Source: UBA1081 sp964443825
GTDB lineage: Bacteria; Bacillota; Clostridia; Oscillospirales; Acutalibacteraceae
NCBI GenBank assembly: GCA_964443825.1
Contig: CAYUEV010000018.1
Coordinates: 1 to 29,899, forward strand
Direction of reading: 5' to 3'
Length of the DNA: 29,899 nucleotides
Part shown: positions 15,812-24,443 of the stretch, one piece after another
Layout: each line of letters begins with the position of its first letter
Position numbering within the stretch: position 1 is the stretch's first letter
The notes under the pieces: model-generated
What the model was told of the DNA's origin: nothing
The model's database searches: none
What the model saw: the letters and a program-made list of their open reading frames with translations, nothing else
Position numbers and translations under genes: made by a program

Positions 15812-15816
15812 TACCG

Positions 15817-16890
15817 TTAGTTTATTTTGCCGGCTACAAGAGAACCCATCTGACCGCATCCGACTTTTTTCATGTTCTCTTTCATAATGTCTACGGTACG
15901 ATACCCTTCGTCAAGAACTGAATCCACGGCGTTTTCTATGTCGTCGGCCTCTTTTTCCATATCGAAAGAATACCTTAACATCATAGCGGCCGAGAGGATA
16001 GTTCCTAAAGGATTTGCTATATCCATCCCCGCTATGTCCGGAGCGGAACCGTGAATAGGCTCGTACATCCCCAACGTACCCTCAGAAAGGCTCGCGGAGG
16101 GAGTCATCCCTATAGAACCCGTTAGCATACTCGCTTCGTCCGAAAGTATATCGCCGAACATATTCTCAGTGACTATCACGTCGAATCTCGCGGGGTTCCT
16201 TATAAGCTGCATCGCGGTATTGTCGACTAAAACGTCCTCATACTCTACGTCGGGGTACTCTTCGCTTAGATTGTGCATAATTTTTCTCCACAATCTTGAG
16301 GAGTCGAGAACGTTAGCTTTATCGACGGAACTTACTTTTTTTCTTCTTTTGCGCGCCGACTCGAAAGCTACTCTCCCTATGCGCTCGATTTCATGGGAGT
16401 AATATTTCATTTCGTCGCTCGCCGCCAACTCGCCGTTTTCGAGAGCGGTTTTTCTTTTTCCAAAGTATATCCCGCCGGTAAGCTCTCTTACTATAAGAAG
16501 ATCTATTCCGTTTCCGACTATGGAGTCTTTAAGCGGAGAGGCGTCTTTAAGCTGCGTAAAAATCTTAGAAGGGCGGAGATTCGCAAAAAGTCCCAATTCA
16601 TGCCTTACGGCGAGAAGCGCTTTTTCAGGTCTTATAGAAGGGTCCACGTTATCCCATTTAGGTCCTCCTACCGCGCCTAAAAGCACGCTGTCGCAGTTTT
16701 TACAGGTCGCCATTCCCTCGTCCGTCAAAGGAACTCCGTATTTATCAATGGATACGCCGCCTATATCGACGAAGTTATATTCAAACTCATGACCGTACTT
16801 GTTTTCTATGGCGCCGAGAACCTTTAAAGCCTCGTCTATAATCTCAGGGCCTATTCCGTCGCCTTTTAATATGGTTATTGTTTTTTTCAT
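15817..16890 (-). CDS. leuB: 3-isopropylmalate dehydrogenase, 357 aa
   Basis: NAD-dependent oxidative decarboxylation of 3-isopropylmalate to 2-ketoisocaproate. The start is KGDGIGPEI. RPEKALLAVRHELGLFANLRP carries the substrate-specificity helix and arginines, RELTGGIYFG is the second signature, and the metal-binding acids lie in ENMFGDILSDEASMLTGS. EPIHGSAPDIAG and NPLGTILSAAMML form the NAD site. The length is typical. ATG 16890 has AAAGGCGGC upstream; the gene follows leuD by 21 bases. Confidence 0.95.
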   Translation of the reverse strand: MKKTITILKGDGIGPEIIDEALKVLGAIENKYGHEFEYNFVDIGGVSIDKYGVPLTDEGMATCKNCDSVLLGAVGGPKWDNVDPSIRPEKALLAVRHELGLFANLRPSKIFTQLKDASPLKDSIVGNGIDLLIVRELTGGIYFGKRKTALENGELAASDEMKYYSHEIERIGRVAFESARKRRKKVSSVDKANVLDSSRLWRKIMHNLSEEYPDVEYEDVLVDNTAMQLIRNPARFDVIVTENMFGDILSDEASMLTGSIGMTPSASLSEGTLGMYEPIHGSAPDIAGMDIANPLGTILSAAMMLRYSFDMEKEADDIENAVDSVLDEGYRTVDIMKENMKKVGCGQMGSLVAGKIN

Positions 16891-16911
16891 AAATATGCCG
16901 CCTTTAAAGCT

Positions 16912-17394
16912 TTAGTTTTTAATTGAATTTAAAAGCCCGCCCGACGATATTATGTTTTTAATAAAATCGGGGAAAGGCTCGGCTTTATAGCTCTCGTTTT
17001 TAGTGACGTTCGTAATTATCCCCGTATCAAAATCAATATTGACGACGTCGCCGTTTTCAATTTTTTTACTCGCTTCGGGGCATTCGAGAATCGCCAAACC
17101 TATGTTTATGGAGTTTCGGTAAAAAATCCTCGCGAAAGTTTCCGCGATAACGCATGAAATACCCGATTCTTTAATTGCGATAGGCGCGTGTTCCCTTGAC
17201 GAGCCGCAGCCGAAATTAGCGCCGCCGACCATTATGTCGCCGGATTTTACGTTTTTAACGAAATCCGCGTCAATATCCTCCATACAGTGAGAGGCGAGTT
17301 CTTTATGATCCGACGTGTTTAAATACCTCGCGGGAATTATAACGTCCGTATCTATGTTATCTCCGTATTTATGCACAGTTCCTAAAGCGTTCAT
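16912..17394 (-). CDS. leuD: 3-isopropylmalate dehydratase small subunit, 160 aa
   Basis: Swivel domain that completes the isopropylmalate isomerase active site with LeuC. GDNIDTDVIIPARYLN holds the substrate-recognition loop, and GANFGCGSSREHAPIAI is the diagnostic serine/arginine loop. At 160 residues it is the short form, usual for the small LeuC/LeuD type of clostridia and archaea and shorter than the roughly 200-residue enterobacterial form. ATG 17394 has GGGAGG upstream within the leuC end; leuC stops only three bases earlier. Confidence 0.95.
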   Translation of the reverse strand: MNALGTVHKYGDNIDTDVIIPARYLNTSDHKELASHCMEDIDADFVKNVKSGDIMVGGANFGCGSSREHAPIAIKESGISCVIAETFARIFYRNSINIGLAILECPEASKKIENGDVVNIDFDTGIITNVTKNESYKAEPFPDFIKNIISSGGLLNSIKN

Positions 17395-17397
17395 AAT

Positions 17398-18657
17398 CTA
17401 AACCTCCCAAGGCGACGCGATATGACCCAATACCGCCGCCGCGGCGGCGACTTCGGGACTCGCTAAATAAATTTTTGACGTTTTGGCGCCCATTCTGCCG
17501 ACAAAGTTGCGGTTGGTTGTGGCGACAGCCGTTTCGCCGTCGGCTAAAATGCCCATATACCCGCCCAAACAAGGACCGCAAGTAGGAGTGGACACGGCGC
17601 AACCTGAGTTGATAAAGGTTTCCATATATCCTTTTTCTATACACTGCCTAAAGACTTCCTGCGTCGCGGGAATTACTATGCACCTTACGCCTTCCGCGAC
17701 TTTTCTGCCTTTAAGTATGGCGGCCGCTTTTTCCATATCGGATATTCTCCCGTTTGTGCAAGAGCCTATCACTACCTGGTCGGGGACTACGTCGTGAAGG
17801 CGATTCGCGGGTTTTGTGTTTTCAGGAAGATGAGGACAGGCTACGGTGGGCTCTATTTCGCTCAAATTTATATCGTAAACTTCATCGTAACAAGCGTCGT
17901 CGTCGGCTTTAAATACTTTATAAGGTCTTTTTTGTCTTTCTTTTACATATTCCGCGGTATTGTCGTCAACCTCAAAAATACCGTTTTTAGCGCCGGCCTC
18001 TATAGCCATATTCGCCATGGTGAAACGGTCGTCCATAGTAAGCGACGAAAGTCCTTCGCCTGAAAATTCCATAGAGCGGTAAAGAGCGCCGTCCACGCCG
18101 ATTTTACCGATTATGTAGAGTATGACGTCCTTGCCCGAAACGTATTTTTGAAGCTTACCGGAAAGATTAAATTTTATGGCGGACGGGACCTTAAACCAGC
18201 ATTTGCCCGTAGCCATACCCGCCGCCATGTCGGTGCTTCCCACTCCGGTGGAGAAAGCCCCCAACGCGCCGTAAGTGCAGGTGTGAGAATCGGCGCCTAT
18301 TATAAGGTCGCCCGGCAAGGCGAGACCCTTTTCGGGGATAAGGGCGTGCTCAATTCCCATTTTGCCAACGTCGTAATAGTTTTTAATGTCAAAGGATTTA
18401 GCGAACGTCCTGCACTGCTTAGTTTGAGTCGCGGCTTTTATGTCTTTGTTGGGAACGAAGTGATCCATAACGAGCGCTATTTTTTCGTTATCAAACACTT
18501 TGTTAAATCCGTTTTTTTGAAATTCGTTAATTGCCACGGGGGAAGTAATATCGTTCCCCAAGACAAGATCAAGCCGAGCCATAATGAGTTCTCCGGCTCT
18601 TACCGATTCTTTGCCGGAATGGTAAGCCAATATTTTTTCGGTCATGGTCATTCCCAT
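17398..18657 (-). CDS. leuC: 3-isopropylmalate dehydratase large subunit, 419 aa
   Basis: Aconitase-family [4Fe-4S] subunit converting 2- to 3-isopropylmalate. The cluster cysteines are seen in VIGSCTNGRISDM and in PTCGPCLGG, with GADSHTCTYGALGAFSTGVGS as the substrate-region signature. The length is that of the short HACN/LeuC type, matching the short LeuD beside it. The first ATG (18657) is chosen because AGAAGG lies eight bases upstream; two further in-frame ATGs follow within five codons. It starts 13 bases after the leuA stop. Confidence 0.95.
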   Translation of the reverse strand: MGMTMTEKILAYHSGKESVRAGELIMARLDLVLGNDITSPVAINEFQKNGFNKVFDNEKIALVMDHFVPNKDIKAATQTKQCRTFAKSFDIKNYYDVGKMGIEHALIPEKGLALPGDLIIGADSHTCTYGALGAFSTGVGSTDMAAGMATGKCWFKVPSAIKFNLSGKLQKYVSGKDVILYIIGKIGVDGALYRSMEFSGEGLSSLTMDDRFTMANMAIEAGAKNGIFEVDDNTAEYVKERQKRPYKVFKADDDACYDEVYDINLSEIEPTVACPHLPENTKPANRLHDVVPDQVVIGSCTNGRISDMEKAAAILKGRKVAEGVRCIVIPATQEVFRQCIEKGYMETFINSGCAVSTPTCGPCLGGYMGILADGETAVATTNRNFVGRMGAKTSKIYLASPEVAAAAAVLGHIASPWEV

Positions 18658-18670
18658 GAGTTTCGCCTTC

Positions 18671-20350
18671 TTATTCTTTATTTTTGTTTAAAAGTCTGTT
18701 GATAGCCGAGAACAGCGCGTAAATCGAGGAGAAAATTATATCGTCGTCAAGTCCTACTCCCCATGAAATTTTCCCATCCTCGCCCGTGACGCTCACATAC
18801 GATACGGCCTTTGAGGTAGAGCCCACGTTAAGGGCGTGTTCGGTGTATTCTACGTGCGAGAATATAAGACCGAATCCTCTTAAAGCACCGGCGACCGCGT
18901 CAAATCTTCCGTTCCCCTCGCCTTTAAGGTTCTCGATTTTTCCATTATACTCTATAGTGACGTATGCCGTAGTCTGAGGATTCCTTATAAAATGGCAATC
19001 GACAAATTTTACGGGAGAACCGAGGACGTTTACGTAATTTTCACTGAATACGTCGAATACTTCTTTAGGCGAAAGCTCCTTGTGATTCTTATCGGACACG
19101 TCTTTAACGAGATAACCCACGTCTTCTCGCATTTTAAGGGGAAGTTTATACCCGAACTGCGTGTCTAAAAGATAACCTATGCCGCCTTTCCCGGACTGGG
19201 AGTTTATTCGTATAACGTCCGTTTCATACTCTCTTCCAACGTCTTTTGGGTCAATCGGCAAATAAGGAACCGTCCAAAGTTCGGAATTGTGTTCTTCTCT
19301 GTATTTCATGCCTTTAGCTATAGCGTCCTGATGAGAGCCTGAAAACGCCGCGAAAACAAGACTTCCGGCATAAGGCGCGCGATCGTGAACTTTCATCCTT
19401 GTGACTTTCTCGTAAATCGACACGATTTCGGGGATATTTGTAAAATCGAGGTTCGGTTCTACCCCTTGGGAGTACATATTGAGAGCGAGCGTTACAATAT
19501 CGGCGTTGCCCGTTCTCTCGCCATTTCCGAAAAGCGTGCCTTCAATGCGGTCGGCTCCCGCTAAAAGACCCATCTCGCAGTCCGCGACTGCGCATCCTCT
19601 GTCGTTATGCGGGTGAAGAGATACGACTATATTATCTCTATATTTTAGGTTTTTGCACATATACTCGATCTGGTCGGCGTAAACGTGCGGCATGGAATGC
19701 TCGACGGTAACGGGGAGATTTATTATCGTTTTTCTGTCTTGCGTCGGTTTCCATACGTCCAAAACGGCGTTGCACACTTCCAAGGCGTACTCCGGTTCAG
19801 TCCCCGTAAACGACTCCGGGGAGTACTCGTAACGGTACTTTACTCCGTATTCCGACGCTAAAGAGTCAAAAAGCGTCGCGCCGTCGACCGCGATCTTTTT
19901 AATTTCATCGCGGGACTTTTTAAAGACCTGCTCGCGCTGAGCGACTGAAGTTGAGTTATAAAGATGGACTATAACGTTGTTTTCGTTTTTAACGCCTTTT
20001 AAGCTCTCGAAAGTCCTTTTTATTATGTGTTCTCTCGACTGAGTTAAAACTTGAACGGTAACGTCGTCGGGAATAAGGTCGTCTTCTATTAGAGTCCTCA
20101 AAAAACGGTATTCCGTGTCGCTCGCGGCGGGGAAACCGACCTCGATTTCTTTAAAGCCTATTTTAACGAGACATTTAAAGAACTCGATTTTTTCGTCGAG
20201 GCTCATAGGCGTAATAAGCGACTGATTGCCGTCCCTTAAATCAACGGAACACCAGATAGGAGCTTTGTCAATATAAGTTTTGTTTATCCATTCGCGCTCT
20301 TTTAGCGGAGCTTTATAAAACTGCCTTGTGTATTTACCCGTAATTTTCAT
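18671..20350 (-). CDS. leuA: 2-isopropylmalate synthase, long (LeuA2/yeast-like) type, 559 aa
   Basis: Condenses acetyl-CoA with 2-ketoisovalerate, the committed step to leucine. The HMGL-like TIM barrel begins with the metal/substrate motif DLRDGNQ (37-43) and has the metal-binding HPHND near 245. The C-terminal 130 or so residues form the LeuA allosteric dimer domain (GEGNGRFDAVAGALRGFG), so leucine feedback inhibition is expected. The sequence type is the long LeuA2 family rather than the E. coli type. I start at ATG 20350, behind an AAGGGAAG ribosome site. An upstream in-frame extension to 20389 encodes the T-box terminator and is not translated sequence. It is first in the leuACDB-ilvBNC operon. 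Confidence 0.95.
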   Translation of the reverse strand: MKITGKYTRQFYKAPLKEREWINKTYIDKAPIWCSVDLRDGNQSLITPMSLDEKIEFFKCLVKIGFKEIEVGFPAASDTEYRFLRTLIEDDLIPDDVTVQVLTQSREHIIKRTFESLKGVKNENNVIVHLYNSTSVAQREQVFKKSRDEIKKIAVDGATLFDSLASEYGVKYRYEYSPESFTGTEPEYALEVCNAVLDVWKPTQDRKTIINLPVTVEHSMPHVYADQIEYMCKNLKYRDNIVVSLHPHNDRGCAVADCEMGLLAGADRIEGTLFGNGERTGNADIVTLALNMYSQGVEPNLDFTNIPEIVSIYEKVTRMKVHDRAPYAGSLVFAAFSGSHQDAIAKGMKYREEHNSELWTVPYLPIDPKDVGREYETDVIRINSQSGKGGIGYLLDTQFGYKLPLKMREDVGYLVKDVSDKNHKELSPKEVFDVFSENYVNVLGSPVKFVDCHFIRNPQTTAYVTIEYNGKIENLKGEGNGRFDAVAGALRGFGLIFSHVEYTEHALNVGSTSKAVSYVSVTGEDGKISWGVGLDDDIIFSSIYALFSAINRLLNKNKE

Positions 20351-20367
20351 TGAATCGCTTCCCTTAT

Positions 20368-20400
20368 AAAAATAAAAATCCATCTCCATTAGAGACGGAT
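20368..20400 (-). terminator. T-box-controlled terminator of leuA
   Basis: Minus strand: ATCCGTCTC (20400-20392), 5-base loop, GAGATGGAT (20386-20378), one G-T pair, followed by TTTTATTTTT. It begins four bases after the T-box motif, the usual arrangement for competition with the antiterminator. Confidence 0.9.
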
Positions 20401-20642
20401 AGACCGCGGTACCACTCTTAATTGGCGGGGAAACCCGCCCGCTCTTCGCATCGCAAAAGTAATGCTGTCTTCTTTAACGATGAAGCTCCGTTCTTCCTAC
20501 ATACTGTAAAACAGCGTTCAGTCGACCGCTCGAAGGGGAGATACGATTAAGGGCGGCTGCGGTCTCGCACCAAAACGACCGCTCTCTTAAAATACCGCTT
20601 GCCTAACCCTTTATCCTTGTCATAGCGTTTAACAATATCTAC
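20376..20642 (-). ncRNA. T-box leader, leucine-specific
   Basis: The T-box core AAGAGTGGTACCGCGG occupies 20404-20419 (minus). Stem I contains AGAGAGC near 20582-20588 and the GGTGCGAG loop element near 20566-20573. The specifier loop reads GTAT, CTC (20538-20540), then CCCTTCGAGC, in the place where T-box leaders hold the codon, so it senses uncharged tRNA-Leu(GAG). A GC-rich hairpin GGCGGG/CCCGCC precedes the T-box motif. TGGT in the motif can pair with an ACCA 3' end, as expected for tRNA-Leu with discriminator A. Uncharged tRNA should favour antitermination and expression of leuACDB and downstream ilv genes. Confidence 0.92.
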
Positions 20643-20647
20643 AGGGG

Positions 20648-20676
20648 ATTATACAAGAATTTCAGAGCCCTGTCAA
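20648..20676 (-). promoter_or_regulatory. leu operon promoter
   Basis: Minus strand: perfect consensus TTGACA (20671-20676), 17 bases, TATAAT (20648-20653). So strong a promoter suits a gene held back by attenuation. The start is near 20641. Confidence 0.85.
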
Positions 20677-20801
20677 GCGCTAATCCAATAAATTTTAAAA
20701 TTGGGGCAAAAAAATTTTTTTCTCTAATGCACAAAGTATAAAATTTAAATTTGTAAATGAGAAAATAATAAGTTATTCGCTAATTTTGAACGCGTTTGCT
20801 A

Positions 20802-20829
20802 TTGATTTTTGGCGTTTTTGTGTTATAAT
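20802..20829 (+). promoter_or_regulatory. Promoter of the GlpA/GlpB/DUF1667-like cluster
   Basis: TTGATT (20802-20807), 16 bases, TATAAT (20824-20829). The predicted start is near 20836, giving a leader of about 77 bases. Confidence 0.65.
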
Positions 20830-20851
20830 GAACCGTGGAGCTAAAATCAAG

Positions 20852-20873
20852 CGCGTCGATTTTTTTCGGCGCG
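20852..20873 (+). other. 5' leader hairpin of the redox cluster
   Basis: CGCGTCGA (20852-20859) pairs with TCGGCGCG (20866-20873) over 8 bp with one G-T and a six-T loop. No T-run follows, so it is not a terminator; it may stabilise the mRNA or bind a regulator. Confidence 0.45.
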
Positions 20874-20912
20874 GCGAGCTTTAAACAAATATATGTTGAG
20901 GAGTGATTTCTA

Positions 20913-22343
20913 TTGTACGATATTGCTATAATAGGAGCGGGAGTGGTAGGATGTCTTATAGCCCGCGAACTTTCAAAATATAATATTAAAATCGCTCTTT
21001 TGGAAAAAGAAAACGACGTCGCCATGGGTTCTTCCAAGGCTAACAGCGGGATAGTTCACGCGGGATTCGACGCGGCGCCCGATAGTCTTATGGCCTCTCT
21101 CAACGTAAAGGGCGCGGCTATTATGGCGGAAGTTTGCAAAGAACTTTCAGTTCCTTACAAAAACAACGGCTCTCTCGTCGTGGCGTTCAACGACGACGAG
21201 ATGGATCATCTAAACGAGCTTTATTTAAGAGGCGTTAAAAACGGCGTTCCGTCGTTAAAAATAGTAAAAAAGGACGAACTCCTTAAATTAGAACCTTCTT
21301 TAAATCCTGACGCTCGCGGCGCGTTATTAGCCCCCACGGCGGGGATAGTTTGCCCCTATGAACTCACTATAGCGGCGGCTGAGTGCGCCGTAAAAAACGG
21401 GACGGAGTTTTTAAGGAACTGCAAGGTAACTGGAATTAAAACGGATGGCGAAAAGGTTACAATCAGCTCTACTCTCGGCGAAATCGAAACAAAATATGTG
21501 ATTAACGCGGCTGGTGTTTACGCGGACTGTATCGCTAAAATGGCGGGGGACGACTCGATTCACATCACTCCGAGAAAAGGCGAATATTTCCTTCTTGACA
21601 GAACCGTGGGCGGGACCGTTAGCCATACGATATTCCAATGCCCCAGCAAAATGGGCAAAGGCGTTCTCGTAGCTCCCACGGTCGACGGAAATCTTCTTAT
21701 GGGACCTACCGCCGAGGATATAGACGATAAGGACGACGTGTCGACTACTAACGAAGGACTTGAAAAAGTAAAGACCCTGGCCGCGAAAAGCGCGCCGACA
21801 ATAAGCAGCAGAAACGCCATTACGTCTTTTTCGGGACTTAGGGCGCACGAAACAAACCACGAGTTTATTATTAAGCGGAGCGACAAAAACCCAAGACTTA
21901 TCAACGTCGCGGGGATAGAATCTCCCGGGCTTTCATCGTCGCCGGCAATCGCTTTATATGTTGACGATATAGTAAAATCGATTGTTCCCGATCTTTCAAT
22001 TAAAAACGACTACGACCCCGGAAGACCCGCGCCCGTTCGTTTTCGCCATATGACGGACGGCGAAAGAAAAGAGCTGATCGGCAAAAACAGCGCTTACGGG
22101 AGAATTATCTGCCGCTGTGAAACGGTAACGGAAGGCGAAATAATAGACGCCATAAAAGCTCCCGCCGGGGCGAGAGATATAGACGGCGTAAAACGCCGGA
22201 CCAGAGCCGGAATGGGCAGATGTCAAGGCGGCTTTTGCGGAAGTAAGGTTTTGGAGATATTATCAAGAGAACTGGGTCTTAATAAAAACGAAATTACAAA
22301 ATTCGGCGGCGCCTCGAAGATTCTTTTCGATAAAACAAAATAA
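20913..22343 (+). CDS. GlpA-like FAD-dependent dehydrogenase with BFD-type Fe-S domain, 476 aa
   Basis: DAO-superfamily flavoprotein that oxidises a 2-hydroxy compound; glycerol-3-phosphate is the likeliest substrate, and 2-hydroxyglutarate-type acids are possible. The N-terminal FAD motif is IIGAGVVGCLIARELS (G8, G10, G13), followed by the DAO body with SGIVHAGFD and the C-terminal FAD contact SPGLSSSPA. The last 85 residues form a BFD-like [2Fe-2S] domain: CRC near 400, then CQGGFC about 40 residues on, as in GlpA. The start is TTG at 20913 with GAGGAG nine bases upstream; the only nearby ATG (20893) is out of frame. It heads a three-gene plus-strand unit, followed by the GlpB-like partner after 52 bases. 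Confidence 0.85.
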   Translation: MYDIAIIGAGVVGCLIARELSKYNIKIALLEKENDVAMGSSKANSGIVHAGFDAAPDSLMASLNVKGAAIMAEVCKELSVPYKNNGSLVVAFNDDEMDHLNELYLRGVKNGVPSLKIVKKDELLKLEPSLNPDARGALLAPTAGIVCPYELTIAAAECAVKNGTEFLRNCKVTGIKTDGEKVTISSTLGEIETKYVINAAGVYADCIAKMAGDDSIHITPRKGEYFLLDRTVGGTVSHTIFQCPSKMGKGVLVAPTVDGNLLMGPTAEDIDDKDDVSTTNEGLEKVKTLAAKSAPTISSRNAITSFSGLRAHETNHEFIIKRSDKNPRLINVAGIESPGLSSSPAIALYVDDIVKSIVPDLSIKNDYDPGRPAPVRFRHMTDGERKELIGKNSAYGRIICRCETVTEGEIIDAIKAPAGARDIDGVKRRTRAGMGRCQGGFCGSKVLEILSRELGLNKNEITKFGGASKILFDKTK

Positions 22344-22395
22344 CCCGCTAAAAATCAAAATTTCGCTAAATGGCATATGGAGGGCGTCATTATTT

Positions 22396-23652
22396 ATGAT
22401 AAATTATGATCTTGCGGTCATTGGCGGAGGTCCCGCCGGTATGGCCGCCGCTTTAAAGGCTAAAGAACGCGGCGTTAAAGATATAGTTATTCTTGAGCGC
22501 GCCGAGACTTTGGGCGGCATATTGGAGCAATGCATTCACACGGGCTTTGGTCTTCACTATTTCGGCGAAGAGCTTTCGGGTCCCGAATACGCGGCAAGAT
22601 TTATAAATCTTTTGGAAAAAACCGACATTGACGTTAAAACCGACACAATGGTTTTGTCAATAGGAGAAGATAAAACCGTAACGGCGGTAAACTCAAAAGA
22701 AGGTCTTCTTCAAATTAAGACAAAGGCCGTGATTCTCGCCATGGGCTGCCGCGAAAGACCGAGAGGCGCTTTGCAGATAGCCGGCACAAGACCTTCGGGC
22801 GTTATGACGGCGGGGACGGCTCAAAAATACGTCAATATCGACGGCTATATGCCCGGAAAAGAAGTCGTCATTTTAGGCTCCGGCGATATAGGGCTTATTA
22901 TGGCTAGGAGAATGACTTTGGAGGGCGCTAAAGTTAAATTGGTATGCGAACTCATGCCGTATTCCGGCGGTCTCACAAGAAATATCGTTCAATGTTTAAA
23001 CGATTTCGATATTCCTTTGAGGCTCTCGACCACCGTTATTGAAACTCACGGTAAAGATCGTCTGACGGGCGTTACCATAGCTAAGGTGGACGAGCGTTCA
23101 AAGCCGATTCCCGGAACCGAAGAATATATACCGTGCGACGCCTTAATGCTCTCGGTCGGGTTGATCCCCGAAAACGAGCTTACAAAAGAAGCTTCCATTG
23201 AAATCGACAAGATAACAAACGGCGCCGTCGTAAATGAAATGAGAGAAACTTCCCGCGAAGGGATTTTCGCTTGCGGAAACGTGCTTCAAGTTCACGACCT
23301 TGTAGATTACGTGACTTTGGAATCTCAAATCGCGGGAGAAGGCGCGGCGAGGTATATTTTAGAGAACGACGACAATGAGAAAGTTTACGTAAAAACAGCG
23401 CCTCAATCGGGCGTAAGGTATATAGTTCCTCAAAAGGTCAACGTAAATTCCAAAGAAGACGTAAAATTGTACTTTAGAGTTGGCGCTATTTACAAAAACA
23501 AAAAACTCACCGTGACGGCGGGCGACAAAGTCGTCTCATCTAAAAAGAAAGTAAAATTAGCCCCGGGCGAGATGGAAAACGTCGTAATTCCCGCGGATGT
23601 GCTCAATAATTTAACGGAAAACGACGAGATTTCAATTAAAGTCGAAGATTAA
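22396..23652 (+). CDS. GlpB-like FAD/NAD(P)-dependent oxidoreductase, 418 aa
   Basis: Two-dinucleotide-fold flavoprotein. The FAD-binding motif VIGGGPAGMAAALKA lies near residues 7-21, and the NAD-binding motif ILGSGDIGLIMARRM near 157-171. GGILEQCIHTGFGLHYF follows the first fold and carries one Cys, but no CxxxxC redox disulfide is present, so it is not a thioredoxin reductase. The C-terminal 80 residues form an extra small domain. It probably receives electrons from the upstream dehydrogenase and passes them to NAD(P) or another carrier. ATG 22396 has GGAGGG eleven bases upstream. The next gene begins 17 bases after the stop, so translation of all three genes looks linked. Confidence 0.82.
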   Translation: MINYDLAVIGGGPAGMAAALKAKERGVKDIVILERAETLGGILEQCIHTGFGLHYFGEELSGPEYAARFINLLEKTDIDVKTDTMVLSIGEDKTVTAVNSKEGLLQIKTKAVILAMGCRERPRGALQIAGTRPSGVMTAGTAQKYVNIDGYMPGKEVVILGSGDIGLIMARRMTLEGAKVKLVCELMPYSGGLTRNIVQCLNDFDIPLRLSTTVIETHGKDRLTGVTIAKVDERSKPIPGTEEYIPCDALMLSVGLIPENELTKEASIEIDKITNGAVVNEMRETSREGIFACGNVLQVHDLVDYVTLESQIAGEGAARYILENDDNEKVYVKTAPQSGVRYIVPQKVNVNSKEDVKLYFRVGAIYKNKKLTVTAGDKVVSSKKKVKLAPGEMENVVIPADVLNNLTENDEISIKVED

Positions 23653-23669
23653 ATCAGGACGTGATAATA

Positions 23670-24038
23670 ATGAAAAAAGAAATGACGTGCGTTTCATGCC
23701 CGTTAGGATGCCTTATCACTGTGGAATATGAAGGAGACGAAGTGTTTTCGGTAACAGGCAACACTTGCAAGCGCGGCGACAATTACGCTAGGACTGAAAT
23801 TACAAACCCCGAAAGGTCGATTCACTCCACAGTAAAAATCGAGGGCGGCGCTCACCCGGTAATTCCCTGTAAAACGTCGAAACCGATACCGAAAAAATCA
23901 ATATTCGACGTTATGAAAGAGATTAACAAAGTTTCGGTAAAAGCGCCAGTCAAAATAGGCGACGTCTTTATAAAAAACGTATGCGGCACAGGAGCGGACA
24001 TAGTCGCCACAAACAACGATTTTGGGGGAAAGTCATAA
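23670..24038 (+). CDS. DUF1667 cysteine-rich protein, 122 aa
   Basis: Small cytoplasmic protein of the DUF1667 family, which commonly accompanies the GlpA/GlpB-like pair in anaerobes. It opens with CVSCPLGC (C7, C10, C14) and a fourth cysteine in TGNTCKRG, which could bind an Fe-S cluster or metal. Two more cysteines (VIPCKTS, KNVCGTG) lie in the second half. It may serve as the electron-transfer subunit in place of GlpC, but no biochemical role is established. AGGA (23656-23659) is 10 bases before ATG 23670 and only one base before an in-frame GTG at 23661, so I prefer the ATG. Confidence 0.82.
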   Translation: MKKEMTCVSCPLGCLITVEYEGDEVFSVTGNTCKRGDNYARTEITNPERSIHSTVKIEGGAHPVIPCKTSKPIPKKSIFDVMKEINKVSVKAPVKIGDVFIKNVCGTGADIVATNNDFGGKS

Positions 24039-24195
24039 CCCGTTAATTGTCTTATAAAAGTCGCGGACTAAATTTTTATATCTACGGCGAGGCAAGCGAA
24101 CGAACCCAAGGTTAAAATGAAATTTTGCTTTTTCATAAAGCGCTCCGACTTTTTAAAATAAACCAAAATCCTTATAGAATTTCCAAATAAAAAAT

Positions 24196-24235
24196 CCGTC
24201 CCCGTAGAAACCTTAAATATAGGGGGCGGCTTTTT
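24196..24235 (+). terminator. Terminator of the GlpA/GlpB/DUF1667-like cluster
   Basis: CCGTCCCC (24196-24203) pairs with GGGGGCGG (24222-24229), one G-T, followed by CTTTTT. It lies 158 bases after the last stop, and the loop of 18 bases is large. Confidence 0.65.
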
Positions 24236-24413
24236 ACTTTAAGTAGAGAAAAATTTAAAATACGCTATGAACAATTCTTTTTTGCCGTAACATATTAAAC
24301 CTTTGCTCGTCAACAATTAGAATGAAAAGTTTTTTATTTCTTAAAGCTTTTTTATTTTACAATTTTAAGAGTAGCCGGTTTTCGTTCGTTATAAAGTAGC
24401 CTTTTATGGGTTA

Positions 24414-24443
24414 AAAAACAGAGGGTGTTTACCCCCTGTTTTT
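24414..24443 (-). terminator. Terminator of the secreted hydrolase gene
   Basis: AAAAACAG-A-GGGT (24414-24426) pairs with ACCC-C-CTGTTTTT (24431-24443) around one mismatch. It sits 12 bases beyond the hydrolase stop on the minus strand and ends in a T-run in both directions. Confidence 0.8.

Noticed and set aside
20351..20389. 13-codon N-terminal extension of leuA
   Set aside because: It lies within the T-box terminator and its T-run.
24117..24161. 14-codon frame beginning MKFCFFIKRSDF with a weak AAGG upstream
   Set aside because: Too short, no promoter, and its composition matches the surrounding AT-rich spacer.
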